Positions 54,563-63,700 of a stretch of DNA of 64,000 bases are shown one piece after another; position 1 is the stretch's first letter, and every line of letters starts with the position of its first letter. A model generated the notes under the pieces. It searched no databases. It saw only the letters and a list, made by a program, of their open reading frames with translations, and was not told the DNA's origin. Source of the stretch: Subsaxibacter sp. CAU 1640 (lineage in GTDB: Bacteria; Bacteroidota; Bacteroidia; Flavobacteriales; Flavobacteriaceae); contig NZ_JALNMI010000004.1 in NCBI RefSeq assembly GCF_023156585.1, forward strand, positions 198,653 to 262,652, written 5' to 3'. Both the position numbers and the translations under genes were made by a program.

Positions 54563-55690
54563 ATGAAACATTCCTACTTATATATCTTTTTACTTTTTAA
54601 TGGAAGTCTATTTGCCCAAAACAATCTACTGGGTCAGTGGTATCTATATTACATTGAGGTTGATGGTGTACAGCAATATAGTATTATTCCGAACAATTAT
54701 AATAATGACTATACCTACAAAACCATAAATTTCAATGATAATAATACTTTTGATGGATTTGTTTGCTCTAATGAATATCAAGGAAGCTATTCAGTAATTG
54801 ATGATAGTCAGGTTGATATTGGGAACTTCGCAGCTTTAGCTGGTTCTTGTTTATATCCAACAGAGTCTAGTTTATTCTTGTATCCATATTTTAACGTCTT
54901 AACAAATGGAGGAGGACAACCAAACAATATTTTCACTTATGCCATTTCGGGTTCTGGTGATGATGAAATACTAGTTCTTACTAATCCCGAAAGCAATAAA
55001 GCAGTTTATGGTAGAATTCGATTACCTGAAAGTAGACTACCCGGAGTTTGGTATCTACACTCTATTACAAGAAATGGCATTGAGAGTACCAACGACTTCA
55101 ATCCTAATTTCTCAATTGATTTTAAATTTTATCCTGGGGTTTTTACTGGTTTGTCTTTTGATGGAAATTCCATTTGCAACGGTTATTTTGGTGATTACTA
55201 CTTAAATACCCAAACATCTTTAAGATTTGGATACTTTGGAAGAACTCTTGCCCAATGTAATGATATAGACGCTGACTTATATGAATCTTCGAACTTTTCC
55301 TTTTTTGATGATTATCCCAATAGTTATTCGATTTTAGATTTCAATATATCAAATTCTGGAGATGATGAAATACTTGTTCTTACAGATGAAGATGGTGATT
55401 TTTTGACTTATGGAAGACAAACTTTATCGGTAATTGATAGAGATTTTAATGAAACATCTATCCGTTTAATAGAAAACCCTGTTTTCAACTCATTACAACT
55501 TAAATTTGTAGAAAATTTAGGGAATGTATTCAATTATAAAATTTATTCAATTGATGGAAAACTGATTAAAAGTGGAAACTTGAATGATTCTAATGATATA
55601 AACGTCGAAGATTTAAATTCAGGACTGTACTTTCTTGATATAATCGACAAATCCGCTTATAGACAACAATTGAAGTTCATCAAGAAGTAA
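54563..55690 (+). CDS. T9SS cargo protein with two lipocalin-like repeats
   Basis: 375 residues. The signal peptide ends LFAQ (residue 19). Two similar halves start LLGQWYLYYIEVDG and LPGVWYLHSITRNG and each contains SGDDEILVLTN/D and YGR, so a domain has been duplicated. The C-terminal 80 residues are a type A T9SS sorting domain (SIRLIENPVFNSLQLKF, NYKIYSIDGKLIKSG, GLYFLDI). It is thus secreted or surface-bound. Ligand unknown. Confidence 0.8.
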   Translation: MKHSYLYIFLLFNGSLFAQNNLLGQWYLYYIEVDGVQQYSIIPNNYNNDYTYKTINFNDNNTFDGFVCSNEYQGSYSVIDDSQVDIGNFAALAGSCLYPTESSLFLYPYFNVLTNGGGQPNNIFTYAISGSGDDEILVLTNPESNKAVYGRIRLPESRLPGVWYLHSITRNGIESTNDFNPNFSIDFKFYPGVFTGLSFDGNSICNGYFGDYYLNTQTSLRFGYFGRTLAQCNDIDADLYESSNFSFFDDYPNSYSILDFNISNSGDDEILVLTDEDGDFLTYGRQTLSVIDRDFNETSIRLIENPVFNSLQLKFVENLGNVFNYKIYSIDGKLIKSGNLNDSNDINVEDLNSGLYFLDIIDKSAYRQQLKFIKK

Positions 55691-55702
55691 GCAGGAATCA
55701 TT

Positions 55703-56050
55703 TCACTTCTTGATGTTATTCTCTTTAATTCTAAACTCAACAATCTTCCTAATTAAATCTAAAGGGAGTGGTTTATCCAGAGGAAATTGGACAGAACCCT
55801 TACCTTGTTTATATCTTGAAAGTTCTTTTATAAAAGCTTCGTGGCCTGTAGGTGTGGCATAAAACCCGATATGATTTTTATATCCTGCGAAATATACCAA
55901 GGGTTTTTTGTTTAATTTGAAAGCTGGCATTCCATAGCTAATTAATTCTTCAGCGTCCACAGCGACAATTTTGATTTCATGATATATTTGTCTCAATTTC
56001 TCTTGAGTCGATTCTGGAAACTGTTTGATATAATCTTCAATTTCTTTCAT
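55703..56050 (-). CDS. DUF1801 (YdhG/iron-chaperone-like) family protein
   Basis: 115 residues from the ATG at 56050; the frame runs to 56083 but the 11 extra residues are hydrophobic and overlap the next terminator. Family features: IEDYIKQFPESTQEKLRQIYHEIK, SYGMPAFKLNKKPLVYFAGYKNHIGFYATPTG, and the C-terminal KPLPLDLIRKIVEFR. Cytosolic, of unclear function. It converges with the T9SS cargo gene. Confidence 0.85.
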   Translation of the reverse strand: MKEIEDYIKQFPESTQEKLRQIYHEIKIVAVDAEELISYGMPAFKLNKKPLVYFAGYKNHIGFYATPTGHEAFIKELSRYKQGKGSVQFPLDKPLPLDLIRKIVEFRIKENNIKK

Positions 56051-56061
56051 AACAACTATCA

Positions 56062-56096
56062 AAAATAAAAAAGCTCCAATCATTAGATTGAAGCTT
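56062..56096 (-). terminator. Terminator of the outer-membrane barrel gene
   Basis: On the minus strand, AAGCTTCAATC pairs with GATTGGAGCTT (one G-U pair) around a 4-base loop, then a T-rich tract (TTTTTATTTTT). It lies 21 bp past the barrel stop. Confidence 0.8.
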
Positions 56097-56117
56097 TAAA
56101 TATAACTTAAAATTTGT

Positions 56118-56648
56118 TTAGATTTTTATTCCGATACCAATCTGGATGTTGTTGTTTTTTGCTTCAATACCTTCAAAATCTTCATCTAGAATATTCGTGA
56201 TTCCGTATGAGAAACGTGCATCTATAAAGAGTTCATCCGTAATCACGTACTCGACACCTCCAATTCCTGAAAAAGAAAATGTTGAAAAAGCATCTTGATT
56301 TTTCCAAGTCTTCAAACTTGCCATTGGACCAGCTCCAATAGTGAATTTATCTCCAATATGAAATCGAAGCATCAAAGGCATCTGGATGTAATCGGCCTTT
56401 AAATCGTCAGCTTTACCACCTTCTGCTGAATATTGTAATTCCACTTGAAGAGAAATAAGTTCCGTAAATCCATAATCGACAAAACCACCAAAAGTAAAAC
56501 CATTTCTATGCAAATTTTGAAAATCAGCGTCTGGCGTAAAGTCGAGATTTGAAATGTTAAGTCCTGCTCTAACACCATACTTGGTTTCTTGAGAAAAAGT
56601 TAAAGTTGAAAGACTTGCGAAAAGTAAAAGGGTTATTAGTTTTTTCAT
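56118..56648 (-). CDS. Outer-membrane beta-barrel protein (porin-family/PorT-like)
   Basis: 176 residues. The signal peptide ends LTFSQ (residue 20), then alternating beta-strands typical of small OMP_b-brl proteins (KYGVRAGLNISNL, NGFTFGGFVDYGFTELISLQVELQYSAEGGK, IQMPLMLRFHIGDKFTIGAGPMA, GGVEYVITDELFIDARFSYGI) and a C-terminal IQIGIGIKI strand. It is an eight-stranded-type barrel. No specific role seen. Confidence 0.85.
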   Translation of the reverse strand: MKKLITLLLFASLSTLTFSQETKYGVRAGLNISNLDFTPDADFQNLHRNGFTFGGFVDYGFTELISLQVELQYSAEGGKADDLKADYIQMPLMLRFHIGDKFTIGAGPMASLKTWKNQDAFSTFSFSGIGGVEYVITDELFIDARFSYGITNILDEDFEGIEAKNNNIQIGIGIKI

Positions 56649-56743
56649 AAAAAGATGATTTGAGGCTGTGAATATAATTTGAAAAGCGTCAAATTCAACT
56701 AAATATTAGTTATGTAACAAGAAAAATAAGACCAAATGCCTAT

Positions 56744-57652
56744 TTATGCCATTTTAACACTCGAAACTGTTTCAAAATAAACACTTTTGATAATTCCGTC
56801 GGAAAGCCCAATTTTTGGAACGTAAATATCCTTTGCACCACTCCATTTCATTGCAGAAAGATAAATTCTTGTCGCTGGAATGATAACATCTGCCCTATCT
56901 TGATTCAGATCTAATTGTGTAATCCTTTCCTCATAAGAATAAGTTTGAAGCATGTTATAAAACGAAGTCAAGTAAAAGTAAGTCAGTGGTTTGCCAGCTG
57001 CTTTGCCGGAAATCTTAAAAATTTTATTGATGTTGCCGCCAGATCCTATTAAATCAACCTTCTCATATTCATTGGTGTGGTGTTTGATCCACTGTTCCAA
57101 ATCGAACCAAGCTTCTTTTTGAACAATGTCATTTAACAATCTAACCGTACCAATCTTGAATGATCTAGAGGCAACCGTTTTGCCTTGGTGGATGACGGTG
57201 AACTCTGTACTGCCTCCACCAACATCTACATATAAATAGGTTTTACTATCATCTATATATTGATTCAAATCTGTTGCAGCAATAATGGCGGCTTCCTCCT
57301 CTCCATCTATAATATCAATTTTTATTTTACATTGCTTGGCAATATGTTTTGCCACTTCAAATCCATTGTCTGCCTCTCGCATCGCAGACGTGGCACAGGC
57401 CTTATAGTTTGTTACCTTATGAGCTTGCATCAACAATCGAAAAGCATTCATGGTGTCTACCAGCCTTAACTCATTTTCTTTTGAAATTTGCTGCTGAAGA
57501 AAGACATCTGCACCCAACCTGATAGGCACACGTACCAATGAGCTTTTTTTGAACAATGCCGGTTTTCCCTTTTGCTCTATAATATTTGAAATAAGTAAAC
57601 GCACAGCATTTGAGCCAATATCGATAGCTGCGTATTTTTTGATTATCAACAT
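56744..57652 (-). CDS. ppx: Ppx/GppA-family phosphatase (exopolyphosphatase)
   Basis: 302 residues. The ASKHA fold is clear: AAIDIGSNAVRLLI, SAMREADNG, IDGEEEAAIIA, YLYVDVGGGSTEFTVI, and IGSGGNINKI. It is shorter than E. coli Ppx and lacks the C-terminal HD domain, as in other Bacteroidota. It lies 1 bp after ppk1 on the same strand, so it most likely degrades the polyphosphate made by that kinase. Confidence 0.92.
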   Translation of the reverse strand: MLIIKKYAAIDIGSNAVRLLISNIIEQKGKPALFKKSSLVRVPIRLGADVFLQQQISKENELRLVDTMNAFRLLMQAHKVTNYKACATSAMREADNGFEVAKHIAKQCKIKIDIIDGEEEAAIIAATDLNQYIDDSKTYLYVDVGGGSTEFTVIHQGKTVASRSFKIGTVRLLNDIVQKEAWFDLEQWIKHHTNEYEKVDLIGSGGNINKIFKISGKAAGKPLTYFYLTSFYNMLQTYSYEERITQLDLNQDRADVIIPATRIYLSAMKWSGAKDIYVPKIGLSDGIIKSVYFETVSSVKMA

Positions 57653-57653
57653 T

Positions 57654-59708
57654 CTAACTTTGCAATTTTTTTAAGTAGTAATCATATGTGTCAAATTGTG
57701 AGTGCACTTTTGGCAAATCATTTTTCTTATAAATATTACTCTGTGTTTCATCTAAAATTCTGGCTTTTACATTGTCATTCCAACAAATTTCAAAAATATC
57801 CATTAATTCCTGTTTGATATCATTGTCATAAATTGGACATGTTACCTCTACTCTATTTTCAATGTTTCTAGTCATCCAGTCTGCTGAAGATATAAAAACT
57901 TTTGGATCATCGTTATTGCAAAAAATGAGCATTCTGGTATGTTCCAAAAACTTATCAATAATGCTTATGATTTCAATATTTTCGCTCATTCCCCGAACTC
58001 CAGGCACCAGACAGCATAGACCTCTAATGATCATTTGTATTTTAACTCCAGCCCTGCTCGCCTCATATAATTTATCGATCATCATATAACTTGAAATACT
58101 GTTTAATTTAATCTTTATGAAGGCAGGTTTCCCTTTTTTAACATTCTCAATTTCGTTGTCAATCATCTTAAAAAATCTCGACTTGGTATAATGAGGTGAA
58201 GTGATGATGTGCTTATATCTGAAAATTTTATAATTGGTTTCAAAAAAATTGAAAACTTTATTGATGTCTTTCAGAATGCGTTGGTCAGCAGTTAGCAATG
58301 TAAAATCTGTATAAACCTTGGCTGTAGATTCATTAAAATTTCCAGTACTTATAAACCCGTAACGAACGATAGAATCTTCTTCTTCACGTTCAATGACACA
58401 CATTTTACTGTGAACCTTTAAACCTCTGACTCCAAACAGTAGATTGATGCCTTCTGAAACCATTTGTTCGGCATAATCAATATTGGCTTGCTCATCAAAA
58501 CGTGCTTGCAATTCTATGGCAACGGTAACTTTTTTACCATTTTTTGCAGCATTGATAAGAGAACTCGCAACATGCGAAATCTGCGCCAGGCGATAGATGG
58601 TAATCTTAATTGATTTTACTTTAGGGTCTAATGCTGCTTCACGAAGAAATTTTACGATATATGAGAAAGTGTGAAAAGGTGTATATACCAAATAATCTTT
58701 GTTGGCAATGGTGGAAAAAATACTGCGTTCAAGACTTAACCCCTTAACTGGTAAAGGGCTAATCTTGTCATACAATAAATCAGTTCTTCCTAAACTTGGA
58801 AAATCCATATAATCACGACGGTTATGATATCGACCTCCTGGAATGACACTGTCGTTTGTTTCAATGGACATTTTATCCATGAAATAACGCAACGTTTCCT
58901 CATCGATAGTTTTATCATAAACAAATCGGATGGGTTCACCTATTTGACGATGTTTCACACTATCGGAAATTTTCTCGATAAAACTCTTACTCAAATCACT
59001 GTCAAAATCCAATTCACCATCTCTGGTGATTTTAATCATATGAGCTGTAATATCTTGATATTCAAATATGCTAAAGATATCATGGAGACAATATCGCAAC
59101 AAATCATCCAGCATTATAATATAATCAATGTTGTCCTTTTTGGGCAGAACTACAAAACGATCCATCGTTCTTGAAATCTCTATCAAAGCATATTGACATT
59201 TTCCGTCCAATAGTTTCATATTGCAGGCAAGATATGCTGCACTATCTTTTAACGTTGGTAAATCGACTTGATCACTTAAAACGATAGTGACCAGGGCAGG
59301 ACTAACATGCTGTATAAAATAGTTTTTTATAAAAGAATGTTGAGATTCATCAATTTGATCTTCTTTTACAATATAGATATTTTCATCTTCTAATTTCTCA
59401 TGAATCTTGTTCAGGATATCAAGACTCTCACTTTGTTGCTTTATGACAATCTGTGTGATTATTTCAAGGAGTTCGCTTGCAGCATAGCCTCCCAATTCGC
59501 TTCGGGCTGCTTTACCAGCTTCTTCAATACGCTTGATGGTAGCATATCGTACCTTAAAAAATTCATCAAGATTATTGGAAAATATTCCCAAAAACCTCAA
59601 TCTTTCAATTAACGGAACACTTTCGTCTTCAGCCTCCTGAAGAACTCTCGCATTAAATTGCAACCAACTTATTTCCCTATTTATATACGTATATTTGTCT
59701 TTAATCAT
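57654..59708 (-). CDS. ppk1: Polyphosphate kinase 1
   Basis: 684 residues, the family length. N-domain: YINREISWLQFNARVLQEAED. Catalytic blocks include the HxK motif VHSKMCVIER and STGNFNESTA, and the later SADWMTRNIENRVEVTCPI. The enzyme makes polyphosphate from ATP at the membrane. It is followed by ppx with a 1-bp gap, so both are made from one transcript. Confidence 0.96.
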   Translation of the reverse strand: MIKDKYTYINREISWLQFNARVLQEAEDESVPLIERLRFLGIFSNNLDEFFKVRYATIKRIEEAGKAARSELGGYAASELLEIITQIVIKQQSESLDILNKIHEKLEDENIYIVKEDQIDESQHSFIKNYFIQHVSPALVTIVLSDQVDLPTLKDSAAYLACNMKLLDGKCQYALIEISRTMDRFVVLPKKDNIDYIIMLDDLLRYCLHDIFSIFEYQDITAHMIKITRDGELDFDSDLSKSFIEKISDSVKHRQIGEPIRFVYDKTIDEETLRYFMDKMSIETNDSVIPGGRYHNRRDYMDFPSLGRTDLLYDKISPLPVKGLSLERSIFSTIANKDYLVYTPFHTFSYIVKFLREAALDPKVKSIKITIYRLAQISHVASSLINAAKNGKKVTVAIELQARFDEQANIDYAEQMVSEGINLLFGVRGLKVHSKMCVIEREEEDSIVRYGFISTGNFNESTAKVYTDFTLLTADQRILKDINKVFNFFETNYKIFRYKHIITSPHYTKSRFFKMIDNEIENVKKGKPAFIKIKLNSISSYMMIDKLYEASRAGVKIQMIIRGLCCLVPGVRGMSENIEIISIIDKFLEHTRMLIFCNNDDPKVFISSADWMTRNIENRVEVTCPIYDNDIKQELMDIFEICWNDNVKARILDETQSNIYKKNDLPKVHSQFDTYDYYLKKLQS

Positions 59709-59874
59709 CTATCATAAAACATTGATGTTACAAATATATTCTAATTAACCATTATATAAAAAGTTACAATGGAAGCCAAAAGAATAAGTTTAAAAAATTA
59801 GTTTGTATTTCTTGAATGATTGAAAGCGATTAAAAAAATAGATTCAAGTTTACTTTAATCTAAACCACAATTTC

Positions 59875-60366
59875 TTATCGATCTTTCAAATTTCTCGGGA
59901 AAAGAATCTTTTTAGTATGTCCTTTATCGATTTTTATCCACGAATCACAATTAAAGTCTATAGAGACCAATCCACAAGTTGGGACATTATCAATATATTT
60001 ATCTCCAAACTTGTTTACAATTGATGTAAATGCATGGTTATGGCCAAAAATCATTACATCCGATAGTTTGTCCGAGAGCGCATAAATGAATTTGACGACT
60101 TGATTTCCATCAAAATCATATAATTTTTCATTAACTGTTAGCATATTTTCCTTAAAATTTAAAGTATCCATAAATATCCTACACGTAGTCAGTGCTCTAT
60201 TGGCTGGGCTAGAAAAAATAGCGTCCGGACAAAAATTGTGTGTTAACAATTCATTTGAAAGTAAATTCGCATCATTATATCCTCTTATGCTCAAAGGTCT
60301 ATGAATGTCAGTTAAATCGTGCTCCCAAGAAGATTTAGCATGCCTTACAAAAGTGATTGATTTCAT
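59875..60366 (-). CDS. SixA-like histidine phosphatase
   Basis: 163 residues from the ATG at 60366. The catalytic RHG-type motif is VRHAKSSW, followed by DIHRPLSIRGYNDANLLS, the second active-site region SSPANRALTTC, and the C-terminal His in IFGHNHAFTSIVN. It is a cytosolic phosphatase of the SixA type; phospho-His or small-molecule substrates are both possible. It lies upstream of ppk1 on the same strand with a 166-bp gap. Confidence 0.88.
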   Translation of the reverse strand: MKSITFVRHAKSSWEHDLTDIHRPLSIRGYNDANLLSNELLTHNFCPDAIFSSPANRALTTCRIFMDTLNFKENMLTVNEKLYDFDGNQVVKFIYALSDKLSDVMIFGHNHAFTSIVNKFGDKYIDNVPTCGLVSIDFNCDSWIKIDKGHTKKILFPRNLKDR

Positions 60367-60748
60367 TTTATTTTCGATAAAGTGCAAAATATTTCGATAA
60401 AGTGTTGCATAATTCCGTTTTAACGATTATTTTCGTCGCTTCAACATTTATTTTTGTTCAGTACATAAGTAATGAGTTGATTTGCTGTAGTAAATTAATG
60501 TAAATGACCCCAAATCTAAAATATATTAATCAATCCATTAATTCAGCATTGGCATACAATGCTCTTCCCTCACTATTATTGAATTTTGTAATCAACCAAT
60601 TTATGATGTTTAAGTCATCGAATGGTATGTGAAGTTACATTTATTTAATAATTAAATCAAAGTTTTAAAAATTAATAAAGAAAATATAATCCTGTAAATC
60701 ATATTTTCTTAATAAACAAAAATATCCCATCGACTAAAATTAGGGCTT
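60367..60748 (+). other. Intergenic region between divergent sixA-like gene and giant adhesin gene
   Basis: 382 bp, strongly A/T-rich, with no gene. I see no exact TAnnTTTG box near the adhesin start and no hairpin of note. A long leader for the adhesin gene may lie here. Confidence 0.4.
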
Positions 60749-63700
60749 ATGAAAACAAATACGTATAGAATTGGTAAAAAATATTCTTTATTTTTTTTGA
60801 TACTGCTGATTCAAGCATTTGCCTTCGGACAGAGAAATGCATCACTTTCATCAACAAAAAGTGAAAATATCATTGTTGAGAGTTCTGCATTTTCAGATTG
60901 TACCGCTAATGATTTCAGAGTTGGACAATTTTATTTGGCTGACTCAAACGGTAACCCGTTGAATAATACTTGTACACCAGGAAATATTCAATCTGGTTAT
61001 ATCTACGCGGTTTTTACAGCTAACACCAACGCAAATAGATATAGTCTCTATATTGATTATGACATTTATATTAATGGTGTATTCAGTTCTCATGTTACTG
61101 ATTGTATCTTTCCACAATCTCCGATTCCGGTTGGACCAAGCGTCAGAATTCAGCAAATTAACTGGACATGCGGTGATAGAATAGAATTTAAAAATTATTA
61201 TATGGCATGGCAAAGTTCCTCAAATGCTTCATGTGGTACAAATCCATCCAAATGCTTTTATTCGCCTCTAGGATTTGTAGTGAACGCACCATTAATCGCT
61301 AATTTTACTATTGGTTATAATTGTAATTCATATTTAGTTAATTTAGCAAGTACCACAACAGGAGGGAATATTTTAAATCCTTATTCATATCAGTGGGATA
61401 TTAATAATGATGGCTCTGTAGAATATACTGTAGCAAATCCTAACCATACTTTTCCTGGTCCTGGGACTTATACAGTTAAGTTAACGGTGTTTGACTCTAA
61501 TGGAACTAGTGATTCACAAATATATAATGTTGTAGTTAGTCCACATCTTCAAGGCTTAATTTTGAATGTAACAAATATACCTTGTACTGGCGGTTACGGT
61601 TCTATTGTAGCAAGTGGTACAACCGGTGGAACTGGAAATTATACCTATAGCATCTCGCCACAACCTAATGGATATGTTCAAAATGGGAATCAGTTCTCCA
61701 ATTTACCTGCGGGAACCTATACTGTCACTGTAAGGGATGGGAGAGCTTGTACAATCAGTAGGACGGCCACCATTGTAGTAATTGACAATACAAATCCTAC
61801 CATTAATGCTCCAAACGATATTTTGGTAGAAGGATGTTCTGCAAATGATGCCACCAATGGCAATTTAACAACATTACCTTATAGTCCAACCCCTGTAAGC
61901 ATATCTGTACAGCAATTTAACGCCAATGGAGGAACTTTCGTTGAGCAGAATGTTGCATCCATTACGTATCAAGATCATTTGACAACGGATATTTGTCCAA
62001 GAAAAATTGATAGAACTTTTACCATAACAGATAATTGTGGAGGTACCGCTTCAGACATACAGTTTATAATAATTCAAGATTCAACACCTCCTGTTGTACC
62101 AAGTCCTCCAGCGGATGTTACTTATGAATGCTTCGATGATGTTCCTTTGCCAAGCAATTTATCAGCAAATGATACCTGTAGTGGTACAATTACTTCATTG
62201 GGTATAGATTCGGTAAGTGGGACTGATACTTGTAACTACATTATTACACGAACTTGGACATTTACTGATTCATGTGGTAATTCAAGTGTTATTTCTCAAA
62301 GTATAACAGTACGAGATGATACACCTCCAACTATAAATAATGTGGCTGCAGATCAAACTGTTCTATGTGATGGATCTGGGAATACTCAAGAATTCCAATC
62401 ATGGCTGAATACTCATGCGGGTGCTATGGCTAGTGATAATTGTTCTGAAGTAATCTGGACATACGAAATTTTGTATACAACAAGTCAGTGTGGAGGTAGC
62501 TCTAGGACTTTGGTAAGATTTATTGCTACGGACGAATGTAATAACTCTAGTACTACAACAGCATTATTCACAATTTTAGATTTACAACCGCCAACTATAG
62601 TTACAAATGCAAGTGACCTTACCGTCGAGTGCGACGGAAACGGAAACATGGACGACCTGAACAGCTGGTTGGCATCACAGGGCGGTGCCACGGCTTCAGA
62701 TGCATGCTCAAACGTGACATGGACAAACAACTACAGCTCGCTCTCCGACGAGTGCGGGGCAACGGGTTCTGCTACGGTGACCTTCACAGCTACCGACGAG
62801 TGCGGGAACACGGCAACGTCAACCGCGACATTCACCATCGAGGACACGACCCCTCCGGTGATCGATGCCGGTGCAACTGACCTTACCGTCGAGTGCGACG
62901 GAAACGGAAACATGGACGACCTGAACAGCTGGTTGGCATCAAACGGTGGTGCCTCTGCTTCAGATGCATGCTCTAACGTGACATGGACCAACAACTATAG
63001 CTCGCTATCCGATGAGTGCGGGGCAACGGGTTCTGCTACGGTGACCTTCACAGCTACCGACGAGTGCGGGAACACCGCAACGTCAACGGCGACATTCACC
63101 ATCGAGGACACGACCCCTCCGGTGATCGATGCCGGTGCAACTGACCTTACCGTCGAGTGCGACGGAAACGGAAACATGGACGACCTGAACAGCTGGTTGG
63201 CTGCACAGGGCGGTGCCACGGCTTCAGATGCATGCTCAAACGTGACATGGACAAACAACTACAGCTCGCTCTCCGACGAGTGCGGGGCAACGGGTTCTGC
63301 TACGGTGACCTTCACAGCTACCGACGAGTGCGGGAACACGGCAACGTCAACCGCGACATTCACCATCGAGGACACGACCCCTCCTGTACTGGATGTTGAA
63401 GCCACAAACATTACGATTGAGTGTGACGGAAACGGGAACAACGGTGCCATCGAGGAATGGCTCAACAATAATGGGAATGCAACTGCTTCAGATGCATGCT
63501 CGAACGTGACATGGACAAACAACTATGCAGGCGAAGCTTCGGATTGCTCCCTGCCCGTGGAAGTGACGTTCACCGCTACCGATGAGTGCGGGAACTCCGT
63601 CTCCACAACAGCTACATATACTATACAGGATACGGTCCCACCTGTGATCAACGGGGGAGCTGACCTTACCGTCGAGTGCGACGGGAACGGAAACATGGAC

